Shown in pieces: positions 19,689 to 28,026 of a stretch of DNA of 64,000 nucleotides. Positions within the stretch are counted from its first letter, which is position 1, and each line of letters starts with the position of its first letter. The notes beneath the pieces were generated by a model. It ran no database searches. It had not been told where the DNA came from and was given only the letters and a program-made list of their open reading frames with translations. Origin of the DNA: Conexibacter woesei DSM 14684 (GTDB lineage: Bacteria; Actinomycetota; Thermoleophilia; Solirubrobacterales; Solirubrobacteraceae); the NCBI RefSeq assembly GCF_000025265.1, contig NC_013739.1, positions 6,248,001 through 6,312,000 of the forward strand, given 5' to 3'. The translations under genes and the position numbers were made by a program.

Positions 19689-20524
19689 GGCTCCGGCTCT
19701 ACCACCACCGCGACGGCGCGCGCGTCGCCTACCGCGAGACCGGCTCCGGGCCCGGACTGGTGCTGCTGCACTCGCTCGGGCTGTCGCACCGCGAGTGGGA
19801 GCCGGTGATCGAGCCGCTCTCGACGCGCTTCCGCCTCGTGCTGCCCGACCTGCCGCTGCACGGCGACAGCGAGGACCGGCCGCGCCACCCCTATTCGCCC
19901 GACTGGCTGACCGAGGTGATCGCCGGCTTCTGTGCCGAGACGCTCGGGCCGCGCCCGCTCGTCGGCGGCCACGACCTCGGCGGCGAGCTGCTGCTGCGCG
20001 CGGTCTCCGGCGGCCTCCTCAGCCCGCGCCGGCTGGTGCTGATGCCCAACCGCCTCCACCGCCGTGACGAGCTGCGGACGCGCCGCGCGCTGTGGCGCGG
20101 CGCCTGCAAGGCGGCGGCGCTGCCCGGGGTCGACCGCGCGCTGGCGCGCGGCGCCACGTTCGTCTTCCGCCCCGCGATCGGCGAGCGGCTCTCGCATCAG
20201 CGCAACCCCGCCGCGCGCGACCTGATGCGGCACGCGTTCATGGACGTCGCCGGCAACGGCAACCGCGCCCGCTCGTGGGCGAAGTTCGTCCGCCGCTGGC
20301 CTGCCGAGCCGCAGCGCCAGCTGCTCGACGCCTACCCGGCGATCGCGGCGAGAACGCTGCTGCTGTGGGCCGACGCCGATCCCGCCCACCCGCTGGAGGC
20401 GGCGCGCGAGGCGCTCGACCTGCTGCCGGACGGACAGCTGCGCGTGCTGCCGGACACCGGCTTCCTGATGGCCTACGACGATCCGGTGGGCCTCGCGCGC
20501 GAGCTGATCTCGTTCTGTGGGTAG
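19685..20524 (+). CDS. Alpha/beta-hydrolase fold protein lacking the catalytic His
   Basis: 279 residues. The fold is clear: oxyanion region LVLLHSLGLS, nucleophile elbow GGHDLGG with Asp97 as nucleophile, as in epoxide hydrolases and haloalkane dehalogenases, and an acid candidate in WADADP (230-232). The C-terminal His expected in GHFL is absent: the loop reads LPDTGFLMAYDDP (residues 255-267), as though His was deleted. It is therefore either inactive, a binding protein, or uses another base. Coupled to the lipoprotein upstream by ATGA. Confidence 0.85.
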   Translation: MRLRLYHHRDGARVAYRETGSGPGLVLLHSLGLSHREWEPVIEPLSTRFRLVLPDLPLHGDSEDRPRHPYSPDWLTEVIAGFCAETLGPRPLVGGHDLGGELLLRAVSGGLLSPRRLVLMPNRLHRRDELRTRRALWRGACKAAALPGVDRALARGATFVFRPAIGERLSHQRNPAARDLMRHAFMDVAGNGNRARSWAKFVRRWPAEPQRQLLDAYPAIAARTLLLWADADPAHPLEAAREALDLLPDGQLRVLPDTGFLMAYDDPVGLARELISFCG

Positions 20525-20603
20525 TTCACGTGCGCGCGTACCAGCGAGCGCGGACGGAGTAGCGTTGGGGTTTCCGAGATCGAGATCCAGAGGCGGAGGT
20601 TTC

Positions 20604-21926
20604 ATGGGCGTGCAGGAGCAGGAGCAGCTGTGGGGCGGCGAGACGACGAAGGCGGTCGCGAACTTCCCGGTCTCCGGTGAGCGCGTGCCGGTGCCGGTCG
20701 TGCGCTGGCTCGGCCGCATCAAGGGCGCCGCGGCGCGCGTCAACGGCGAGCTGGGCCTGCTCGACGGGGAGATCGCCGAGCGGATCGCGGCGGCCGGCGA
20801 CGAGATCGCCGCCGGCAAGCACGACGGGCAGTTCCCCGTCGACGTCTTCCAGACCGGCTCCGGCACGTCGTCGAACATGAACGCCAACGAGGTGATCGCG
20901 ACCCTCTCCGGCGCGCACCAGAACGACCACGTCAACATGGGCCAGTCGTCGAACGACGTCTTCCCCTCCGCGGTCCACCTCGCCGCGCTCGACGAGGCGA
21001 CGAACGACCTGCTGCCGGCGCTTGAGCGGCTCGAAGCGGCGTTCGCGGCGAAGGCCGCCGCGTTCGAGGACATCGTGAAGTCGGGCCGCACGCACCTGAT
21101 GGACGCCGTCCCGGTCACGCTCGGCCAGGAGTTCTCCGGCTACGCCGCGCAGATCCGGCTCGGCGCCAAGCGCGTCCGCAACGCGCTGCCGCAGGTCGCG
21201 CAGATCCCGCTCGGCGGCACCGCGACCGGCACCGGCCTCAACACGCACCCCGAGTTCGCGGCGCGGGTGCGCGGCAAGCTGGCTGAGTCGAGCGGGCTGG
21301 AGATCCTGCCGCCCGAGGACCCGTTCGAGGCGCAGGGCAACCGCGACGCGCTCGTCGAGCTGTCCGGCGCGCTGAAGGTGATCGCCGTCTCGCTGACGAA
21401 GATCGCCAACGACCTCGCGCTGATGGGCTCGGGCCCGCGCGCCGGGATCGGCGAGCTGTTCCTGCCCGAGCTGCAGAAGGGCTCGTCGATCATGCCGGGC
21501 AAGGTCAACCCGGTGATCCCGGAGGTCGTCCTCCAGGTCAGCGCGCAGGTGATCGGCAACGACACCGCGATCACGGTCGGCGGCCTGCAGGGCCAGTTCG
21601 AGCTGAACGTGCGGATCCCGCTGATCGCGCGCAACCTGCTGCAGTCGATCTCGCTGCTGGCGAACACGTCGCGGCTGTTCGCCGAGAAGTGCGTCGAGGG
21701 CATCACCGCCAACGAGGCCGGCTGCGAGCGCTCCGCCGAGTCGACGCTTGCCGTCGCGACGGCGCTGAACCCGTTCATCGGCTACGACAAGGCGAGCGAG
21801 ATCGTCAAGGAGGCGGCCAGCTCGGGTCGCACGCTGCGCGAGGTCGCGCTCGAGAAGGGCGTCTCGGAGGAGACCTACAACGAGGCGATCGACCTGCGCA
21901 GAATCGCGCGCGGAAGCGCGGCGTAG
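20604..21926 (+). CDS. fumC: Class II fumarate hydratase
   Basis: 440 residues from ATG 20604 with GGAGG five bases upstream. The superfamily signature GSSIMPGKVNP is present, as are TGSGTSSNMNANEV, MGQSSNDVFPS and SGRTHLMDAVP, which together form the active site. It interconverts fumarate and malate in the citric acid cycle. The leader is about 40 bases and contains a possible TAGCGT -10. No linked cycle gene. Confidence 0.96.
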   Translation: MGVQEQEQLWGGETTKAVANFPVSGERVPVPVVRWLGRIKGAAARVNGELGLLDGEIAERIAAAGDEIAAGKHDGQFPVDVFQTGSGTSSNMNANEVIATLSGAHQNDHVNMGQSSNDVFPSAVHLAALDEATNDLLPALERLEAAFAAKAAAFEDIVKSGRTHLMDAVPVTLGQEFSGYAAQIRLGAKRVRNALPQVAQIPLGGTATGTGLNTHPEFAARVRGKLAESSGLEILPPEDPFEAQGNRDALVELSGALKVIAVSLTKIANDLALMGSGPRAGIGELFLPELQKGSSIMPGKVNPVIPEVVLQVSAQVIGNDTAITVGGLQGQFELNVRIPLIARNLLQSISLLANTSRLFAEKCVEGITANEAGCERSAESTLAVATALNPFIGYDKASEIVKEAASSGRTLREVALEKGVSEETYNEAIDLRRIARGSAA

Positions 21927-21945
21927 CGCTCGAACGCTCGGGCGC

Positions 21946-23298
21946 TCACGCGGTCAGTGTCGGCCACAGCGCGTAGGCCGGGTACGGCGGCTCCTGCGGG
22001 GCCGCCGTGCCGTCCGGCGCGGTGCGCAGCGGGCCGCGCAGGCTGCTCTGGAAGTGGACGTCGAAGTCGTTGACGAGGTACTGCGTCCACATCCGCACGG
22101 GCAGCGCGGCCATCGCGCGCCAGTTCCGCTCCAGCTTCGCCGCCTGCTCGGCGTAGGCGTCGGGGTACTGCGGGTCGGCGGTCTCCGTGGGATCGACGAC
22201 GTAGTGGTTCGGTCTCGCCGACGCTCTTCTGACGTCGAACTGGTACCCGCCCTCGGTCAGCCAGACGGCGGGGTCGGGCCAGCCGGCCGCGCGCAGCAGC
22301 GCGACCGTCTCCTCCGCGCGCCAGCGGCCGCGCGCCGGGCCTTCAGTCTGCGGGCCGTACTTGACGTCGTAGTAGTTGTGCTGGGACCAGCCGACCGGCG
22401 TCTCGGGGACCCAGCCGCTCAGGTGGCGCAGGACGTCCGTGGTGAACGTCCGCCACGGGGTGCCGCGGTCGCTGCCGTCCTGCACGACGTCGGCCGTGTT
22501 CGGCATCAGCAGCTCCGGCCCGCGCGGCAGTGCGTCGCCGTTGCGGTAGCGCGCCGCGACCGTCGCCGCCGTCCGCATCATCCGCGCGACCGCGGAGGCG
22601 ATCTCGCCGTCGGGGAGGGTCGTGGAGACCTGCGGCCACCAGGCGAGGTTCGGCTCGTTCATCGGCTGCAGCCAGTCGACGCGCGCGGCGGCCGGGTTGC
22701 CGACGGGCGAGCCGTCACGACCGGGTCCAGGCGTCTTCACGCCGCCGGCGTCGGCGTAGCGCGCGCACGTCCATGCGACGAACCACGCCCACGGCCCGTC
22801 TTCGCCGAGGTCGTCGGGCAGCCGCGCGTCGTCGGGCAGCCGGCCCTGACCGGGAAGGGCGGACGCCGCGTGGCTCCATGAAGGGAACGACTGGTAGGCG
22901 CAGAGCGCGACGCGCCGCCCGTCCGCGTTCGCCAGCGCGATCCGCGCGTCGAGCGCGGCGAGCGCCGCCGCCCCCGGTCCGGCGGGGTCGCCGAGGTCGC
23001 GGAACGACTGCGCGAGCGTGAACGGCTCCGGTCTGACCGGCTGCAGCTCGGCCCAGTTGATCCACATCGTGACGACGTCGGTCGGGTGGGCGCCGCCGAG
23101 CAGGTACGGCCGCACGCCGTAGCCGTCGTCGTACGGGTTCGCCAGCCCGATCAGCGAGACCGCCTTCAGCATCCGCGCCGGATCGGGCGGCGGGGGAACA
23201 GGCGACTGCGCACCCGCGGCGGCGGGCAGCAGCAGCGCGGCGCCGGCGGCACCGGCACCGCGCCGCAGCAGTTCACGCCGGGTGAGCGACGAGGACAT
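21946..23298 (-). CDS. Tat-exported glycoside hydrolase-like protein (clan A fold)
   Basis: 450 residues. The N-terminus LTRRELLRRG followed by an Ala-rich core and AGA is a twin-arginine signal. The mature protein fits a beta/alpha barrel glycosidase: LQPMNEPN near residue 213 gives the acid/base Glu after Asn, and VWLTEGGYQF near 348 gives the nucleophile Glu. Other barrel markers are WINWAEL and WSQHNYYD. GH family (GH5 or GH39-like) and substrate are not certain. It begins two bases after the acetyltransferase stop and is the last gene of that operon. Confidence 0.8.
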   Translation of the reverse strand: MSSSLTRRELLRRGAGAAGAALLLPAAAGAQSPVPPPPDPARMLKAVSLIGLANPYDDGYGVRPYLLGGAHPTDVVTMWINWAELQPVRPEPFTLAQSFRDLGDPAGPGAAALAALDARIALANADGRRVALCAYQSFPSWSHAASALPGQGRLPDDARLPDDLGEDGPWAWFVAWTCARYADAGGVKTPGPGRDGSPVGNPAAARVDWLQPMNEPNLAWWPQVSTTLPDGEIASAVARMMRTAATVAARYRNGDALPRGPELLMPNTADVVQDGSDRGTPWRTFTTDVLRHLSGWVPETPVGWSQHNYYDVKYGPQTEGPARGRWRAEETVALLRAAGWPDPAVWLTEGGYQFDVRRASARPNHYVVDPTETADPQYPDAYAEQAAKLERNWRAMAALPVRMWTQYLVNDFDVHFQSSLRGPLRTAPDGTAAPQEPPYPAYALWPTLTA

Positions 23299-23300
23299 CG

Positions 23301-24194
23301 CTACAGATATGCCCCGCTCGGCAGGAACGGCCGCAGCGTGCCGAGCCGTCCGCGCGTGAAGACCGGGCCGTCCGGCCCGACGGCGAGGCCGGCGCGCAGC
23401 AGCACCTCGATCGCCCAGTCCTGCCCGCCCGTGATCCGCTCCGCCATCGCGGTCCCGCGCGCGTCGGCGAGCAGCCGCCACAGCAGCGCCTGCGCCGCCG
23501 CCTCGTCGGTCGCGGCGACCGCGATGACGCGGCCCTCGCGGCCGATGGCGTAGCCGCGCTCCTCGCCCGCGCGGCCGGCGAGGTAGAGGCGCGTGTCGGG
23601 GACGTCGAGCAGCTGCACGATGTGCGCGGCGCGCGTGCCGCCGCGGACCGCGGCGTCGACCGGCTCCGTCCCCACGGCGTCACCGGGACCGGCCGCGCGC
23701 ACGAGCGCGTCGAGCCCGGCCGGGATCGCTGCGCGGTCGACCGGGCCGGAGGCGGCCATCGCCGGCCGCAGGTCGAAGCCTGCGCCGGCGTAGACGCGGA
23801 TCGCGCGCGGGTCGCTGGAGGAGGCGATCAGCGCGCCGCGACAACCGTCGGCGTGCGTCAGCGAGCGCTGCAGCAGACCGCGGCCGAGGCCTCCGCTCTG
23901 CGCCGCGGGCGAGACCGCGAGCAGCGAGAGGACCCAGACGCCGTCGCTGCGCAGCGCGAGCGCGAGGCCGACGACCTCGCCGTCCTCCCGCGCGACCCAC
24001 GCGCCGCTTTGATCGGTCGCGCGCGCCCGCTCGATCCGCGCTCGCAGGCGCGCGAGACGGCCGTCGACCGACTCGGCGGGCGCCTCCGGCGACGGCGGGA
24101 TCGTGCTGTTGGCGACCCGCGCGGCCGCGTCCACGTCGCTGGCGCCGAGCAGCGCGAAGCGGGCGTCGCCGGGCGGGGTCCGCCGGGCGCCCAT
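23301..24194 (-). CDS. Double GNAT-domain acetyltransferase
   Basis: 297 residues. The first GNAT domain has VWVLSLLAVSPAAQSGGLGRGLLQ, the acetyl-CoA-binding Q/R-x-x-G-x-G/A loop, and a terminal YAGAGFDL; the second is a weaker GNAT-like half ending in FTRGRLGTLRPFLP. The acceptor is unknown. The ATG overlaps the stop of the thiamine-diphosphate enzyme (TGATG), so both are co-translated, and a secreted glycosidase follows. Confidence 0.8.
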   Translation of the reverse strand: MGARRTPPGDARFALLGASDVDAAARVANSTIPPSPEAPAESVDGRLARLRARIERARATDQSGAWVAREDGEVVGLALALRSDGVWVLSLLAVSPAAQSGGLGRGLLQRSLTHADGCRGALIASSSDPRAIRVYAGAGFDLRPAMAASGPVDRAAIPAGLDALVRAAGPGDAVGTEPVDAAVRGGTRAAHIVQLLDVPDTRLYLAGRAGEERGYAIGREGRVIAVAATDEAAAQALLWRLLADARGTAMAERITGGQDWAIEVLLRAGLAVGPDGPVFTRGRLGTLRPFLPSGAYL

Positions 24195-25858
24195 CAGGTC
24201 GCGACGGTCTCGGTTCCCAGCTGCTCGGTCAGCGCGACGTCGGGCGAGTAGTCGATCGGCAGCACGATCAACGACGGGACGTCGAGCGTGAGCGCGTGCT
24301 GGAAGCGGGCGGCGAAGTCCTCGATCGACTCGGCTCTCCACGCCGGCAGGCCGAACGACTCGGCCAGCATGACGAAGTCCGGGTTGGTGAAGTCGACGCC
24401 GAAGTGGCGGCCGAACTTCTTGTCCTGCTTCCAGACGATCGAGCCGTATTGGCGGTTCTCCCAGATCACGTTGACGAACGGCGTTCTGAGCCGGACCGCG
24501 GTCTCCAGCTCCTGGCAGTTCATCAGGAAGCCGCCGTCGCCGCTGACCGTGACGACCTTGCGCTCGGGATGGACGAGCTTGGCGCCGATCGCGCTCGGGA
24601 CGGCGAAGCCCATCCCCGCGAGGCCGTTGGCGATCATCACCGTGTTCGGCTCGTGCGCGGGGAACATCCGCCCGATCCACAGCTTGTGCAGCCCGACGTC
24701 GGAGATCAGGATGTCGTCGCGGCCCATCGCCTTGCGGATCTCCAGCAGCGCGCGCGGCGGATGGGCGGGGAAGGCGTCGTCGGTCGCGGCGTCGCCGAGG
24801 CGGCCGCGCACCAGCTCGCGCGGCTGCTGCGAGCCGCCGGTGTGGAGCGTGTCGCGGCACTCGTCCGCGAGCCGCGCCAGCACACCGTAGATGTCGCCGA
24901 TCAGCTCGACGTCGGGCACGAAGTTGGCGTCGATCTCCGCCGGCACCGTGTCGATCACGACGATCTGCTTGTCGCGTCGCGGGTTCCAGTGCTTGGGCGC
25001 GTGCTCGACGAGGTCGTAGCCGATCGCGATCACGACGTCGGCGTCCTCGAAGCCGGCGAGCGCGTAGTCGCGCGCCTGCAGGCCGACGGTGCCGAGCGCG
25101 TTTGCGGAGTCGGCGTCGACGACGCCCTTCGCCATGAACGTCTCGGCGACCTTGATGCCGGTCGCGCGGCTGAACTCGCGCAGTGCCGGGGCGGCGCCGC
25201 CGCGCACGACGCCGTTGCCGGCGAGCGCGACCGGCTTCTTCGCGGCGCGGATGATCTCGGCGGCCCGCAGCAGGTCGCGAGCGCGCGGCTCGGTGCGGAC
25301 CGGCTGCTGGCGCGGCAGCGGGCGCGAGGCGGCGACGTCGGCGTCGTCGACCGCCGCGGCCATCACGTCCTCGGGCAGCTCCAGGTGGGTCGCGCCCGGC
25401 TTCTCCGCCTCGGCGAGCTTGAACGCCTTGCGCACGACCTCCGGCACGATGTCGGGGCTCGACACGCGCGCGTTCCACTTCACGACCGGTCTGAGGATCT
25501 GAACCAGGTCGATGTACTGGTGCGACTCCTTGTGCATCCGCTCGACGTCGGCCTGGCCGGTCAGCGCGACGAGCGGCGCGCGGTCGAGGTAGGCGTCGGC
25601 GACGGCGGTGATCAGGTTCGTCGCACCGGGGCCGAGCGTGCCGAGGCAGACGCCGGCGCGGCCGGTGAGGCGGCCGTACATGTCGGCCATGTACGCGCCG
25701 CCCTGCTCGTGGCGGACCGGGACGAACTGCACGCTGGAGTCCTCCAGCGACTCGCTCAGGTCGAGCGTCTCCTCGCCGGGAATGCCGAAGACGTACTGGA
25801 CGCCCTCCGCTTCGAGACACTCGACGAACAGGTCGGAGGCGCGGCGGCGGGCGGGCAT
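24194..25858 (-). CDS. Acetolactate synthase-like thiamine-diphosphate enzyme
   Basis: 554 residues. VPVRHEQ gives the cofactor-activating Glu51; SGDGGFLMN (about 439) is the Mg-thiamine diphosphate motif. N-terminal pyrimidine, middle and C-terminal PP domains are in the expected order. It resembles catabolic AlsS-type enzymes that join two pyruvates and lacks a neighbouring small subunit (ilvN), so a biosynthetic role is less likely. It leads an operon with GNAT and glycosidase. TAGGTT six bases before ATG may be the -10 of a leaderless transcript. Another decarboxylase substrate is possible. Confidence 0.85.
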   Translation of the reverse strand: MPARRRASDLFVECLEAEGVQYVFGIPGEETLDLSESLEDSSVQFVPVRHEQGGAYMADMYGRLTGRAGVCLGTLGPGATNLITAVADAYLDRAPLVALTGQADVERMHKESHQYIDLVQILRPVVKWNARVSSPDIVPEVVRKAFKLAEAEKPGATHLELPEDVMAAAVDDADVAASRPLPRQQPVRTEPRARDLLRAAEIIRAAKKPVALAGNGVVRGGAAPALREFSRATGIKVAETFMAKGVVDADSANALGTVGLQARDYALAGFEDADVVIAIGYDLVEHAPKHWNPRRDKQIVVIDTVPAEIDANFVPDVELIGDIYGVLARLADECRDTLHTGGSQQPRELVRGRLGDAATDDAFPAHPPRALLEIRKAMGRDDILISDVGLHKLWIGRMFPAHEPNTVMIANGLAGMGFAVPSAIGAKLVHPERKVVTVSGDGGFLMNCQELETAVRLRTPFVNVIWENRQYGSIVWKQDKKFGRHFGVDFTNPDFVMLAESFGLPAWRAESIEDFAARFQHALTLDVPSLIVLPIDYSPDVALTEQLGTETVAT

Positions 25859-25903
25859 CGAGTCAACCTAGCAGCGCCTCCGCCGCAGCCGGCCCGGGCG
25901 TTT

Positions 25904-26359
25904 TCAGCCCGCGTAGATGCGCACCAGCGTCTCCGCGACGCAGACCGGCTTGTCGCCGCCGTCGCGCTCGAACGTCAGCGCGGTTGCCATCTGGATCCCG
26001 CCCGGGATGTCGTCGACGGAGGCGATCGCGGCGCGCATGCGGACCCGGCTGCCGACGGGCAGCGGCGCGGGGAAGCGGACCTTGTTGAGGCCGTAGTTGA
26101 GCGCGAACGCGACGTTCTCGACCTGGTACAGCGCGTAGGAGAACTTCGGCGCGAGCGAGAGCGTGTAGTAGCCGTGCGCGATCGTGCCGCCGAACGGCGT
26201 CTGCGCCGCTCTCTCCGGGTCGACGTGGATCCACTGGTGGTCGCCGGTCGAGTCGGCGAACGCGTCGATCTTCTCCTGCGTGACGTCGTCCCAGTCGCTG
26301 ACGCCGAGCTCCTGCCCGACCCGCGCCTTGATGTCGTCGATGCCGTTGAGCGTGATCAC
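25904..26359 (-). CDS. MaoC-like (R)-specific enoyl hydratase
   Basis: 151 residues, a single hot-dog domain. The motif ADSTGDHQWIHVDPERA contains the Asp and His of the hydratase 2 signature, followed by GGTIAHGYYTLSL. It hydrates enoyl-CoA in fatty acid or polyhydroxyalkanoate metabolism. GTG 26359 has GAGGAG nine bases upstream. It stands alone between two other transcripts, divergent from the exonuclease gene. Confidence 0.92.
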   Translation of the reverse strand: MITLNGIDDIKARVGQELGVSDWDDVTQEKIDAFADSTGDHQWIHVDPERAAQTPFGGTIAHGYYTLSLAPKFSYALYQVENVAFALNYGLNKVRFPAPLPVGSRVRMRAAIASVDDIPGGIQMATALTFERDGGDKPVCVAETLVRIYAG

Positions 26360-26450
26360 CGTCGTCGTCTCCTCGTACCCGGTCTGGACGAGCGCAAGGC
26401 TAGTTCGCGTCGCCGCATGGCCGCGCCGCTTGGGCGATAGGCTGCCGCGG

Positions 26451-27320
26451 ATGACCGCTCCGCTGCTCGCCGTCGACGCGCCGTCGCTGCTCTACCGCGC
26501 GTGGTTCGCACTGCCGGACTCGATCAAGGGCGCCGGCGGGATGCCTGTCAACGCGCTGCTCGGCGCGACGAACGCGATCCTGCGGATCGTCGCCGACCGC
26601 GGCCCGCGCGCGGTCGTGATCTGCAACGGCGCGGAGGCGGCGAGATACCGCGTCGAGCGCTACGCCGGCTATCACGCCGACCGGCCGCCGGTCCCGGACG
26701 GGCTCGCGGCGCAGTTCGCCCGCGCGGGAGAGCTGTTCGAGGGCTTCGGCTGGACGCTCGCCGGCAGCGACGAGCTGGAGGCCGACGACCTGCTGCACTC
26801 GTTCTCGCTGGCAGAGGTCGAGGCGGGCGGCGGCGCGTTGCTGATGACGGGCGACCGCGACATGTTCCAGTGCGCGACCGACACGGTGACGGTGCTCTAT
26901 CTCAAGACCGGCGTCAGAGGGTTCGAGGAGATGACGCCGGCGGCCGTGGAGCAGCGCTACGGCATCCCCCCGGCGCTGGTGCCCGACTTCATCGCGCTGC
27001 GTGGCGACCCGTCGGACGGGCTGCCGGGCGCGAGAGGGATCGGCGAGAAGGGCGCGGCCGACCTGCTGCGCCGCCACGGCTCGCTGGAGGCCGCGCTCGC
27101 CGCGCCTGACGGCGAGAAGCCGCGCGTCGCCACGGCGCTGCGCGAGCAGGCCGGCGAGCTGCGCGACTACCTCGCGATCGCGACGCTCCAGCGCGTCCCC
27201 GTCGCCCTCCCCGCCGACCGCCCGCTCGACCTCGCCGGCGGCGCCGACGAGGCCGAGGCGCTCGGCATGAACAGACTCGCCAGACGCCTGCGCGACGCAG
27301 GCGATCCGTCGCAGCTCTGA
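26451..27320 (+). CDS. Stand-alone 5'-3' exonuclease (FEN-like)
   Basis: 289 residues, homologous to the N-terminal nuclease of DNA polymerase I but without a polymerase. Acidic metal ligands are in LAVDAPSL, in LEADD and in MTGDRDMFQ. The helix-hairpin-helix LRGDPSDGLPGARGIGEKGA is the DNA-contact element. Likely RNA primer removal or repair. TAGGCT seven bases before ATG, and no ribosome site, fit a leaderless message. Confidence 0.92.
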   Translation: MTAPLLAVDAPSLLYRAWFALPDSIKGAGGMPVNALLGATNAILRIVADRGPRAVVICNGAEAARYRVERYAGYHADRPPVPDGLAAQFARAGELFEGFGWTLAGSDELEADDLLHSFSLAEVEAGGGALLMTGDRDMFQCATDTVTVLYLKTGVRGFEEMTPAAVEQRYGIPPALVPDFIALRGDPSDGLPGARGIGEKGAADLLRRHGSLEAALAAPDGEKPRVATALREQAGELRDYLAIATLQRVPVALPADRPLDLAGGADEAEALGMNRLARRLRDAGDPSQL

Positions 27321-27379
27321 CGCAGAGTCGACGTCCCTCCGAGCACAAAGGCGCGCTTTCGATCCGTAGCGTTCGGGGC

Positions 27380-27853
27380 GTGCCCGACACGACGCCCGAC
27401 GAGTTCGTCTACACCGAAGCGATCCGCGCACTCGGACGTCAGCACGCGACGGCAGCCGAGTTGCGAAACGGCGCGAACCTGCTCATCGCGACCGCCGCGA
27501 TCACCATCTCGCTGCTTGGTCCTGTGGACCAAGCGGGAACACTGTTCGGTTGGCTGGCGGTCGCAGCCTTCGTCGTGGTGTGTGTGATGGCGTTGGCGGT
27601 CATCTGGCCGCATCGCGGCGTCACGGCCATGCCGGAGATCGGGCCGATGGTCATGGATCTGACGCGGGGGTCGGAGGAAAGCGGATCGGTGACCACGAGC
27701 GGGATGCGGCGTGAACTCATCATGAGCATGGCATCGCACCAGCACCTGAATGCACAGCGCCTCACACGAGTGTCGCGTGCTTTCCGAACGGGCGCGCTCG
27801 TGCTCGTCGTGCAACTGCTGTCGACGGTTGCGGCGCGCGTTCTCGCCTCATAG
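27380..27853 (+). CDS. Small membrane protein of unknown function
   Basis: 157 residues. A soluble helix (FVYTEAIRALGRQHATAAEL) precedes two membrane helices around residues 33-50 and 58-76, then a loop with many Met and a last hydrophobic helix at 136-155. Codon choice is visibly less GC-biased than that of neighbours, suggesting transfer. The two-helix plus C-terminal helix plan recalls membrane effectors of nucleotide-sensing defence systems, but I see no cyclase or sensor next to it, so no role is assigned. TAGCGT seven bases before GTG. Confidence 0.7.
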   Translation: MPDTTPDEFVYTEAIRALGRQHATAAELRNGANLLIATAAITISLLGPVDQAGTLFGWLAVAAFVVVCVMALAVIWPHRGVTAMPEIGPMVMDLTRGSEESGSVTTSGMRRELIMSMASHQHLNAQRLTRVSRAFRTGALVLVVQLLSTVAARVLAS

Positions 27854-27863
27854 CGTCCTTCGA

Positions 27864-27998
27864 ATGAGCAGAAATCGCGATCCCGTCGACTGGCCTCCAG
27901 AAGCCGAGAAGTATCCGATGCTCGACTATGCCGGACGGCGGGTGACACCTGAGTACCCGTCGTTCTGGCGGTGGATCTGGTCGTTCATAGCCGGGTGA
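27864..27998 (+). CDS. Small protein, 44 residues
   Basis: ATG 27864 to TGA. A hydrophilic N-terminus (SRNRDPVDWPPEAEKYP) ends in an aromatic, membrane-like tail FWRWIWSFIAG. A TAGCGT hexamer lies seven bases before ATG, the same hexamer and spacing as before the preceding gene. The TAG is also the preceding stop codon. Whether it is expressed is unknown; I see no family. Confidence 0.45.
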   Translation: MSRNRDPVDWPPEAEKYPMLDYAGRRVTPEYPSFWRWIWSFIAG

Positions 27999-28026
27999 CG
28001 CCGATGCGCGCGGACGGCGCCGGGCG

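Noticed and set aside
27380-27853. Firm call of a cyclic-nucleotide defence effector
   Set aside because: Only the helix layout is similar; there is no cyclase or sensor gene beside it.
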